DNA from: Chloroflexota bacterium
GTDB taxonomy: Bacteria; Chloroflexota; Anaerolineae; Anaerolineales; Villigracilaceae
Assembly (NCBI GenBank): GCA_020217065.1
Contig: JAIWOB010000097.1
Span: forward strand, 1 to 10,000
Direction of reading: 5' to 3'
Length of the DNA stretch: 10,000 nt
A program made the position numbers and the translations under genes. Shown in pieces: positions 1-5,855 of this stretch; positions within the stretch are counted from its first letter, which is position 1, and every line of letters starts with the position of its first letter. The notes under the pieces are model-generated. The model was not told the origin of the DNA. It saw only the letters and a list, made by a program, of their open reading frames with translations, and did not search any database.

Positions 1-115
1 CGACAAAACCAGCGCAATAACAGGGGATGGTTGCGACGATGATGGCAATGAGGGTCATGCGGAGGCGGGCGCGGGGCATCTCTGATTCAAACATATTGGG
101 TGGATTATAATCCAT
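1..115 (-). CDS. N-terminus of an unidentified membrane protein (partial)
   Basis: Reading the minus strand from an ATG at 115 gives 38 open codons that run off the left edge. The peptide begins MDYNPPNMFESEMPRARLR and then turns strongly hydrophobic (MTLIAIIVATIPCYCAGFV). This looks like a short cytoplasmic N-terminus followed by a first membrane helix, with an Arg-rich flank consistent with the positive-inside rule. A Cys-Tyr-Cys pair lies inside the helix. No clear Shine-Dalgarno precedes the ATG at 115, so the ATG at 94 could also be the start. The gene diverges from the SbcC-like gene. The family is not recognised and the function cannot be given from this fragment. Confidence 0.55.
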   Translation of the reverse strand, partial: MDYNPPNMFESEMPRARLRMTLIAIIVATIPCYCAGFV

Positions 116-178
116 GATGAATTAGAACCCAGTCTCAGACCTGAAAGGTTTTTGGAAACCAGTTCTCAGGATACATAT

Positions 179-2788
179 ATGATTCCCCTTCGCCTCCGTA
201 TCTCAGGCTTCCTCTCCTACCGCGACCCCGTCGAGTTGGACTTCGCCTCGTTTGACCTCGCCTGCATTTCAGGACAAAACGGCGCAGGCAAATCGTCCCT
301 GCTGGACGCGATAACCTGGGCGCTGTTCGGCGAGGCGCGGGGCAAAAGCGCGGACGTTATTAATTTGAATCAGGACGTAAAAGCCGCCGAAGTCGCCCTG
401 ACTTTTGAATATGAAGGCAACGTTTTTCGCGTGATTCGGACGCTGCCAAGAGGAAAAAGCGCCGCGCTGGAATTCCAGATATTAGACGATGGGCGAAACG
501 CCGGGGACAACGCGGTCAACGGTTCATCGTCCATCGTCCAGAATTGGAAACCGCTGACGGAGAAATCTGCCCGCGAGACGCAGGCGAGAATCGAGCGCAC
601 GCTGCGCATGGATTATGACACGTTCATTAACGCTTCGTTCTTTTTGCAGGGCAAAGCGGATGAGTTCACCCAGCGAAAGCCCAGCGAACGCAAGGCGGTG
701 TTGAGTTCAATTCTCGGTTTGGAAATTTGGGACGCCTACAAGGAACGCACGGCGGAGCGCCGCAAGCAAATCGAAGCGGAAGTTCAGGAAATAGAAGGGC
801 GCATGGCGGAGATTGATTCCGAGCTGGCGGAGGAGGAAACCCGCAAGTCACGGCTGGCGGAGTTGGAGAACGCGCTCAAAGGACTCTCGTCTGCGCGGGC
901 GGCGCAGGAATCTGCGCTGGAGAATATCCGCAAGAATGCGGCGCTGATTCAAGAGCAGCGTAAACTAGCGGAGACTCTGTCCGATACGTTGAAGCGGGCG
1001 AAGACGGAACTGGAAGCCATCGAAAGCCGTTTGGCGCAAAAGCAAAGCGAGCAGGCGATTTACGCCGACTTGTTGAACCGCGCCGCGGAAATTGAGGCGA
1101 ATTACAAAGCCTGGCAAACTTCACGCAAGGAGTTGGACGACTTCGAGAAGTTGGCGCAAAAATTTCACGCCCAGAATGAATTACGTCAGCCGCTGCTGCG
1201 GGAAATTGAAGTGGAGAAGGCGAGACTGGAGCGGGAGGTTGAGGCGTTGGGAGAGCAGGCAGCCGTCATTGGAAATCAGGAATTAGAAATTGGGAAATTA
1301 GAGGAACAAATTGCGGCGGCGCAAGATTCATTAAAAGAGGCGGAGGAAAAAGTCAGGCGGCGCGGCGAGTTGGAAACTCAACGGAACGAAGCGCGTGAGA
1401 AAAACGCGGCTCTCAAGGTCGAGAACGAGAGCCTTCGCAGGGAAATGGATGAAATCAAGAAGCGGATTGATGCGCTAGAACAAACCGAGGGAGCGACTTG
1501 TCCCCTTTGCGGACAGGAACTGAGCGAAGAACATCGCAAGTCCACGTTGGAGGAATTGAATAAACTTGGAAAAGAAAAAGGCGACCAATTCCGCGCCAAC
1601 AAAAAAGAGCTGGAAGAAACTGAAAAGCAAATCGCCGATTGCCAATTACGAATCGCCCAATTGGCAAATGCCGATAAGGAACTCATTGAAAATTCAAATA
1701 AGATTTCCCAACTCACCGGGCAAATTGAAAGTCTCCGTTCCGCCGAAAAGGAATGGGAGAAGACGGGGAAGAAACGCCTTGCCGAAGCGGCGAAGATTCT
1801 GGAAAAAGAATCCTTCGCGGCGGACGCCCGCGAGCGGCTGGCAGACCTCGACAAGGAACTGGCAAAACTAGGCTATGACCCGTCGGCGCACGAGGCGGTG
1901 CGGCTGGCGGAATCAAGCGGACGCGGGACGGAAGACGAATACAACAGCCTGCAATCCGCTCGAAAGGTGAGCGACCATTTGACGGGTGAAATCAAAACCC
2001 TGGAAGAGGAAAAAAGCAGAAAGGAAAAAGAAGTCCGCGCAAGCGAATCCGCCTGGCGTTCCGCAGCGGAGACTCTTGCAAAATCCGAAGCAGGCGCGCC
2101 GAACATCTTGGAAGCCGAAGATAAGCTGCGCGACTTGCGCGAAGAGGAAAACGATTTAAGGGCGCAAGTGGGCGCGGCGCGTCAGAAGGTGGAAGCGTTG
2201 TCGGGTCTGCGGACGCGCAAGACCGATTACGAAACCCAGCGCGAAGAACTCAACCAACAGATTGCCCGCCATCAAACGCTGGAACGCGCCTTCGGAAAAA
2301 ACGGCGTGCCCGCCCTGCTCATCGAACAGGCGTTGCCGCAAATCGAGCAAAAAGCCAACGACCTGCTCGACCGCCTGAGCGACGGGCAGATGTCGGTGCG
2401 CTTCGTGACCCAAGCCGAGTACAAGGACAAGAAACGCGAAGACCTGAAAGAAACGCTCGACATCCAAATCAGCGACTCGGCGGGACTGCGAAACTACGAG
2501 ATGTATTCGGGCGGCGAAGCCTTCCGCGTGAACTTTGCAATCCGCCTCGCGCTCTCCGAGATTCTGGCTCAACGCAAGGGCGCGCGCCTGCAAACCCTGG
2601 TCATTGACGAAGGCTTCGGCTCGCAGGATGCGCTGGGCCGCCAGCGGTTGGTCGAAGCCATCAACGCCGTGCGGCGCGACTTCGCCAAAATCCTGGTCAT
2701 CACCCACCTCGACGAACTCAAGGACGCCTTCCCAAATCGCATCGAAGTCGAGAAGACGGAACGCGGGTCGTCGGTCAAAATCATCTAA
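179..2788 (+). CDS. sbcC: SbcC/Rad50-type SMC-family ATPase (DNA double-strand break processing)
   Basis: The predicted protein has 869 residues. The ATG at 179 is chosen because AGGA lies 7 bases upstream (168-171) and the protein then starts directly with the family N-terminus MIPLRLRISGFLSYRD. A TTG at 152 would only add nine unconserved residues. Visible landmarks in order: Walker A GQNGAGKSS (about 32-40); a long Glu/Lys/Arg-rich coiled coil (about 170-700) interrupted at 441-444 by the CPLC zinc-hook motif; ABC signature SGGE (777-780); Walker B LVIDEGFGSQD (807-817, catalytic E811); and the switch His in ITHLDEL (H843). Rad50/SbcC proteins dimerise through the zinc hook and partner the SbcD/Mre11 nuclease on DNA ends and hairpins. 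No sbcD lies beside it: the upstream neighbour is an opposite-strand membrane protein, and the downstream gene, 14 bases away, is a glycosyltransferase. Two AT-richer patches occur in the coiled-coil coding region (about 1260-1350 and 1610-1710). The family call is secure; the pairing partner is unknown. Confidence 0.93.
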   Translation: MIPLRLRISGFLSYRDPVELDFASFDLACISGQNGAGKSSLLDAITWALFGEARGKSADVINLNQDVKAAEVALTFEYEGNVFRVIRTLPRGKSAALEFQILDDGRNAGDNAVNGSSSIVQNWKPLTEKSARETQARIERTLRMDYDTFINASFFLQGKADEFTQRKPSERKAVLSSILGLEIWDAYKERTAERRKQIEAEVQEIEGRMAEIDSELAEEETRKSRLAELENALKGLSSARAAQESALENIRKNAALIQEQRKLAETLSDTLKRAKTELEAIESRLAQKQSEQAIYADLLNRAAEIEANYKAWQTSRKELDDFEKLAQKFHAQNELRQPLLREIEVEKARLEREVEALGEQAAVIGNQELEIGKLEEQIAAAQDSLKEAEEKVRRRGELETQRNEAREKNAALKVENESLRREMDEIKKRIDALEQTEGATCPLCGQELSEEHRKSTLEELNKLGKEKGDQFRANKKELEETEKQIADCQLRIAQLANADKELIENSNKISQLTGQIESLRSAEKEWEKTGKKRLAEAAKILEKESFAADARERLADLDKELAKLGYDPSAHEAVRLAESSGRGTEDEYNSLQSARKVSDHLTGEIKTLEEEKSRKEKEVRASESAWRSAAETLAKSEAGAPNILEAEDKLRDLREEENDLRAQVGAARQKVEALSGLRTRKTDYETQREELNQQIARHQTLERAFGKNGVPALLIEQALPQIEQKANDLLDRLSDGQMSVRFVTQAEYKDKKREDLKETLDIQISDSAGLRNYEMYSGGEAFRVNFAIRLALSEILAQRKGARLQTLVIDEGFGSQDALGRQRLVEAINAVRRDFAKILVITHLDELKDAFPNRIEVEKTERGSSVKII

Positions 2789-2802
2789 CCTAAACGTCGT
2801 TC

Positions 2803-3966
2803 ATGCTTTATCTGGTTGTCTCCACCCTCCTCTTTCTCGCCGCCATCGTCATTGTGTATTGGATTCATAACCAGCGCCAACTCGATATTGTAGTCGCGCC
2901 CGCTCCGCCGCCCGCTCACGCTCCGTTGATTTCGATTTGCATCCCCGCCCGCAACGAAGAAAAGAATATCCGCGCCTGTGTCGAAGCCGCGTTGGGGCAG
3001 GATTACCCGAACATTGAAGTTATTGTTTTGGATGACCGCTCCACGGATTCAACGCCGACTCAACTGGCTGAACTCGCGTCCCGCGACTCTCGTCTGCTCC
3101 CAATATTTGGAAAGGAACTACCCGCAGGCTGGGCAGGCAAACCCCATGCCTTGTTCCAAGCCTCAGCCGCCGCGCATGGCGAATGGCTCTGCTTTCTGGA
3201 CGCGGACACCTTCCTCGCGCCAAACGCCATCTCGGCGTGTTACGCCAAAGCCCTCGAAATTCAGGCTGATTTGCTCACCGCCATGAACGAGCAAATCCTC
3301 GGCTCGTTTTGGGAGAAGGTTATCATGCCTCTGGTGATGACCGCGCTCTCCGTCGGGTTCTCGCCGCGTAAAGTCAACGACCCCGCCCGCCGCGACGCCG
3401 TCGCCAATGGTCAATTCATTTTGATTCGGCGCGCGGTGTACGACGCCGTTGGCGGGCATGAAAAAGTCAAAGACCAGATTGTCGAAGACAAAGCCATTGC
3501 AGAGCAGGTCAAGTGGAATGGGTATCGGCTGGCGATTGCAGACGGCAGGAACTTCATCCGCACCCGTATGTATACCGACTTGCCGTCCATGTGGGAAGGC
3601 TGGACAAAGAACATCTACCTCGGTCTCAGCGGACATCCCTTCCTGCTGCTGCTCGGCGCGTTTGGAGCGCTGTTGGCGTTGATGGCGGCTTTGTTCCTGC
3701 CGCTGTGGACGCTGCTCGGACTCGGCTGGCTGGTCAACGACGGCGGTTGGATGGCGGCTATCGTCAGTCTCGAAGCCCTGCTGGTGTGGGGCTGGCTGAT
3801 TTATTTCCGCGCCAAAGCCGCGCGCGACATGAACATTTCCGCCTGGTATGCGCTGACCACTCCGCTGGGGGCGGGCGTCTTTGCCGCCATGATGTTGACC
3901 TCGGCATGGAAGGTGATTTCAGGGCAGGGGGTGACGTGGCGGGGGAGAAAGTATCACTCGAAGTAA
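2803..3966 (+). CDS. Membrane-anchored family 2 glycosyltransferase
   Basis: The protein has 387 residues. An N-terminal membrane helix (about 1-20) precedes a GT-A catalytic domain with PARNE (48-52), VLDDRS (75-80), GWAGKPHAL (109-117), the metal-binding LDADT (132-136), a VED motif (227-229) and a W254-x-x-W-T-K-N motif that occupies the usual acceptor/processive position. Further membrane segments follow at about 271-300, 310-335 and 350-372. This order resembles HpnB and CrtQ-like glycosyltransferases that act on lipid or carotenoid/hopanoid acceptors at the inner face of the membrane from a nucleotide-sugar donor. The real acceptor cannot be read from the sequence. It starts 14 bases after the SbcC gene, so the two are probably cotranscribed, although no functional link is obvious. 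No terminator is seen just after its stop; a short palindrome starts at 3973. Confidence 0.85.
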   Translation: MLYLVVSTLLFLAAIVIVYWIHNQRQLDIVVAPAPPPAHAPLISICIPARNEEKNIRACVEAALGQDYPNIEVIVLDDRSTDSTPTQLAELASRDSRLLPIFGKELPAGWAGKPHALFQASAAAHGEWLCFLDADTFLAPNAISACYAKALEIQADLLTAMNEQILGSFWEKVIMPLVMTALSVGFSPRKVNDPARRDAVANGQFILIRRAVYDAVGGHEKVKDQIVEDKAIAEQVKWNGYRLAIADGRNFIRTRMYTDLPSMWEGWTKNIYLGLSGHPFLLLLGAFGALLALMAALFLPLWTLLGLGWLVNDGGWMAAIVSLEALLVWGWLIYFRAKAARDMNISAWYALTTPLGAGVFAAMMLTSAWKVISGQGVTWRGRKYHSK

Positions 3967-3972
3967 AAAGTC

Positions 3973-4068
3973 AAACCTGACAGGTTTCCACGTAGTTCCA
4001 ATTAACCAGCTACCCTTGATTCACAACAAACTCCATTAACTCAGGTCATAATGAAACCTGTCAGGTTT
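3973..4068. repeat. Inverted pair of short palindromes (AAACCTGACAGGTTTC)
   Basis: AAACCTGACAGGTTTC at 3973-3988 is the exact reverse complement of GAAACCTGTCAGGTTT at 4053-4068. Each copy is also palindromic by itself: 7-base arms AAACCTG/CAGGTTT around one central base. The 64 bases between the copies are AT-rich and hold no gene. A related variant, ACCTGAAAGGT, lies at 139-149 ahead of the SbcC gene. The second copy ends 6 bases before the -35 box of the regulator gene. The unit could be a dispersed genomic repeat, a protein-binding site, or a weak hairpin. The sequence identity is certain; the role is not known. Confidence 0.8.
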
Positions 4069-4074
4069 TCGAAC

Positions 4075-4103
4075 TTGACAAATGCACCCTGATTTGTTAT
4101 ATT
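4075..4103 (+). promoter_or_regulatory. Sigma-70-type promoter of the regulator/copper chaperone unit
   Basis: A perfect -35 hexamer TTGACA (4075-4080) is separated by 17 bases from TATATT (4098-4103), which matches five of the six bases of the consensus -10. The predicted transcription start is near 4110, leaving a leader of only about 20 bases before the ATG at 4131. The -10 lies inside the left arm of the inverted repeat at 4095-4128, so a protein bound there would block RNA polymerase. Hexamers and spacing are seen directly; activity is inferred. Confidence 0.75.
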
Positions 4104-4128
4104 TTGTGAAGTCAAACAAAATATAACA
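4095..4128. promoter_or_regulatory. Probable autoregulatory operator: perfect 13-bp inverted repeat
   Basis: TGTTATATTTTGT (4095-4107) and ACAAAATATAACA (4116-4128) are exact reverse complements separated by 8 bases, so the arm centres lie 21 bases apart, about two helical turns. The left arm contains the -10 hexamer and the right arm ends two bases before the start codon. This is the arrangement expected of a dimeric repressor acting on its own promoter, and the gene directly downstream encodes a DeoR-type HTH protein. A leader hairpin that hides the start codon region is the alternative reading, but the AT-rich arms and overlap with the -10 favour a DNA site. Confidence 0.75.
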
Positions 4129-4130
4129 TC

Positions 4131-4673
4131 ATGAGCATATCCCCACATCGCGAGAAAAGAATCATCGAACTCCTGCAGAAGCAGGGCAGCGCCTCCATTC
4201 AAGAATTGGCGGAGGCATGCGGCGTTTCTGCAATGACCATCCACCGGGATTTGGATAAGCTGGCAAAGGCGGGACTCATCCAAAAGAAGCATGGCGGCGC
4301 GGCGCTGGCGGAGCCATCTCCAAACCAGTGCGCGATGTGCGGCAAACCCATCTTGGAGCGGACGATTTTCATTGTGCATTTGGAAAGCGGGGAACAAAAA
4401 CGCGCTTGCTGCGCCCATTGCGGCTTGATAATTCAAGGTCACGCCAAAGGCGTTCAACAATCGCTCACCGCCGATTACCTGCGCGGACATATCCTCAGCG
4501 CGGGACAGGCGACCTATCTCCTTGACTCGGAAATGGCGGTCTGCTGTATGCCCAGCGCGCTGACGTTTGGGTCGCGGCAGGATGCGGAGAAATTCCAAAA
4601 AGGCTTCGGCGGGAAAATCGCAAACATGCGGGAAGCGGTTGAATATTTGCGCGAAAACCCCAAAGGTCTTTAA
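4131..4673 (+). CDS. DeoR-type HTH regulator with Cys-rich NosL-like C-terminal domain
   Basis: The protein has 180 residues. Residues 5-57 form a DeoR-type winged helix-turn-helix: HREKRIIELLQKQG, then IQELAEACGVSAMTIHRDLDKL, ending in the family KKHGGA wing. Canonical DeoR proteins are about 250 residues and carry a sugar-phosphate-binding domain; none is present here. Instead there is CAMC (67-70), a C93-C94-x-H-C97 cluster, then ADYLRGH (114-120), AGQATYLLDSEM (124-135), CCM (138-140) and FGSRQDAEKFQKGFGGKI (146-163). This order resembles NosL, a copper-binding lipoprotein of nitrous oxide reductase assembly, where an AxxAxYV..S segment, a metal-binding Met/Cys segment and an F.S..DA..F...GG segment occur. 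The next gene is a PCu(A)C copper chaperone, which supports a copper-sensing role by inference. No Shine-Dalgarno is visible before the ATG; the start is fixed by the HTH alignment. A plain zinc-ribbon function for the CxxC pairs remains possible. Confidence 0.8.
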   Translation: MSISPHREKRIIELLQKQGSASIQELAEACGVSAMTIHRDLDKLAKAGLIQKKHGGAALAEPSPNQCAMCGKPILERTIFIVHLESGEQKRACCAHCGLIIQGHAKGVQQSLTADYLRGHILSAGQATYLLDSEMAVCCMPSALTFGSRQDAEKFQKGFGGKIANMREAVEYLRENPKGL

Positions 4674-4682
4674 GACCTTTGG
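4660..4682 (+). promoter_or_regulatory. Intercistronic hairpin spanning the regulator stop codon
   Basis: CCAAAGGTCTT (4660-4670) and AAGACCTTTGG (4672-4682) are exact complements around a single base, giving at least a 9-bp stem with a short AU-rich loop. The TAA stop (4671-4673) sits at its tip. CCAAAGG recurs at 4695-4701 as the Shine-Dalgarno region of the next gene, so the right arm could pair with either copy. There is no following T run, so this is not a normal terminator. A role in coupling or in tuning chaperone translation is inferred. Confidence 0.6.
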
Positions 4683-4712
4683 CTTCAAAAAACTCCAAAG
4701 GAAAACTTATTC

Positions 4713-5186
4713 ATGAAAAAATTCTTCTTCTCTCTGATTGCAACCTCCCTTCTCCTTGCCGCCTGCGGCGCAGACATGCGGAATGAAGTCGCGGCAAAGG
4801 ATTATTGGGCGCGCTCCGGCGTGAAGGACGGCAACAGCGCGGCGTACATGCTCATCCAAAATGGCACAGACCAGGACAATGAATTGACCGGCGCGTCTTC
4901 CGACGCGGCGCAGGCGGTGGAACTTCACCTCAGCCAGATGAAAGCCGACGGGACGATGGAGATGATTCAACAGCAGTCGGTGGTCATCCCTGCGGGCAAG
5001 GCTCTGGAACTCAAGCCTGGAAGTTATCATGTCATGCTGATTGGGCTGACCCGCGACCTGAAAGCGGGCGACGAAATCACCCTGACCCTGAAATTCAAAA
5101 ACCGCGCCGACCTGACCCTGACCGTCCCTGTGAAAGACGCCGAAGGCATGAGCGGCGGAGGCATGGACGGGCATCAGATGCCGTAA
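4713..5186 (+). CDS. PCu(A)C-type copper chaperone lipoprotein
   Basis: The protein has 157 residues. The N-terminus MKKFFFSLIATSLLLAACGA is a lipoprotein signal peptide with lipobox LAAC, so Cys18 is the predicted acylated N-terminus and the mature protein sits outside the membrane. The rest matches the PCu(A)C (DUF461) family: YWARSG at 31-36, YMLIQN at 45-50, VELHLSQM at 69-76 with H72 and M76, then M82 and M84, IPAGKALELKPGSYHVMLIGL at 92-112 with H106 and M108, and a closing beta-rich segment. The His and Met residues are those that bind Cu(I) in this family, which delivers copper to the CuA site of cytochrome oxidase. A Met/His tail (MSGGGMDGHQM) may add metal-binding capacity. AAAGGA (4697-4702) is a good ribosome site. 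It is the second gene of a unit with the HTH/NosL-like regulator and is followed by a strong terminator. Confidence in the family is high; the recipient oxidase is not in this window. Confidence 0.88.
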   Translation: MKKFFFSLIATSLLLAACGADMRNEVAAKDYWARSGVKDGNSAAYMLIQNGTDQDNELTGASSDAAQAVELHLSQMKADGTMEMIQQQSVVIPAGKALELKPGSYHVMLIGLTRDLKAGDEITLTLKFKNRADLTLTVPVKDAEGMSGGGMDGHQMP

Positions 5187-5189
5187 ATC

Positions 5190-5224
5190 AAAACGCTGGC
5201 TTTCCGCCAGCGTTTTTCGTTTTT
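5190..5224. terminator. Bidirectional rho-independent terminator
   Basis: AAAACGCTGGC (5190-5200) pairs perfectly with GCCAGCGTTTT (5206-5216) around a TTTCC loop and is followed by further T-rich sequence. The complementary strand also ends in a T-rich run. It lies between the copper chaperone gene and the DUF4404 gene, which converge, so it probably serves both. Confidence 0.9.
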
Positions 5225-5233
5225 GCAAATGGG

Positions 5234-5488
5234 CTAAATCCCCGCGTTGCTGAGGATGGCGGACAGGCTCGAAAGGGCGGCGGTCAGGCTGGGGTGACTT
5301 ACTTCGAAATGTTCAATAGAGGCTTGAATCCGCGAGAGCATGGGTTGTTTCGCCTCGGCGCGTTCCAGCAAATCGCGGATGTCGGCGGAGAGTTCGCGCA
5401 GAAGCGCTTGTCCCTTTTCGTCTTCCGGCCGGATATTTTCGATTTCTTCCTTCAACTTTTCAAGCAGCTGATTAAGTTCCTGATTCAT
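5234..5488 (-). CDS. DUF4404 family protein
   Basis: This small, highly charged, almost wholly helical protein has 84 residues. It opens with MNQELNQLLEKLKEEIENIRPEDEKG, continues with a LLRELSADIRDLLER segment, and ends with IEHFEVSHPSLTAALSSLSAILSNAGI. The Leu/Glu-rich N-terminal helix, the E.FE.SHP.LT segment and the terminal LsN.GI match my recollection of the DUF4404 family, whose function is unknown. A strong ribosome site, GAGAGGTGA, precedes the ATG at 5488. It is the last gene of the minus-strand cluster, 68 bases after the preceding small protein. It has no signal peptide, so it is probably cytoplasmic. Confidence 0.75.
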   Translation of the reverse strand: MNQELNQLLEKLKEEIENIRPEDEKGQALLRELSADIRDLLERAEAKQPMLSRIQASIEHFEVSHPSLTAALSSLSAILSNAGI

Positions 5489-5556
5489 GTTTCACCTCTC
5501 GCCTTGAAAGGAATAAATTTGCCTGCTCTCATTTTACAACGATTTGGACGCCGGAG

Positions 5557-5814
5557 TTATCGCAGCAATTCCTCGTCGGCGCGCTCAATTTCCCGATAAA
5601 TGCGCTTAACCTCCTCCTTGATTTCAGCGGACGCGCTGGGCGTCATGGAAATGAATTTCACCAGGTCGCGCGCCTGGCGCAGCAAGTCTTTGACATGAGC
5701 GACATAGGAAAAGTCGCTGCGCCCGCCTTCGGTTGGGACGGGCAGGTCGCGGGCTTGCTGAATCAGTTTGCGGGCGCGGACAATGCGCTCGGCGGTGGGA
5801 ATAAGTTTTGCCAT
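5557..5814 (-). CDS. Small conserved-looking helical protein of unknown function
   Basis: The protein has 85 residues, starting MAKLIPTAERIVRARKLIQQ. The start at 5814 is preferred because AAAGGAAA lies just upstream. A longer reading from 5877 would overlap the methyltransferase gene by 22 bases and has no ribosome site. Predicted structure is helix (8-22), a Pro/Gly-rich turn with LPVPTEGGRSDFSY (24-37), helix (38-53, VKDLLRQARDLVKFIS), then a charged helix to the end. The PTEGGR-DFSY turn is distinctive and gives the protein a real-gene appearance. No catalytic motif, signal peptide or membrane segment is seen. It lies 41 bases after the methyltransferase gene and is probably cotranscribed with it. 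The family is not recognised. Confidence 0.7.
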   Translation of the reverse strand: MAKLIPTAERIVRARKLIQQARDLPVPTEGGRSDFSYVAHVKDLLRQARDLVKFISMTPSASAEIKEEVKRIYREIERADEELLR

Positions 5815-5855
5815 ATTGTTTCCTTTTTTGCCTCGAAGATTGACAAAGGAGGGCT

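Noticed and set aside
152..178. TTG start for the SbcC-like protein
   Set aside because: It adds nine unconserved residues and has no ribosome site; the ATG at 179 has AGGA at proper spacing and begins with the family N-terminus.
2156..2707. A 183-codon minus-strand open frame inside the SbcC gene
   Set aside because: It is antisense to the conserved C-terminal ATPase domain, has no recognisable family, and is explained by codon bias of the real gene.
4041..4688. A 215-codon minus-strand open frame over the regulator
   Set aside because: It is antisense to the HTH/NosL-like gene and crosses its promoter and operator; there is no family resemblance.
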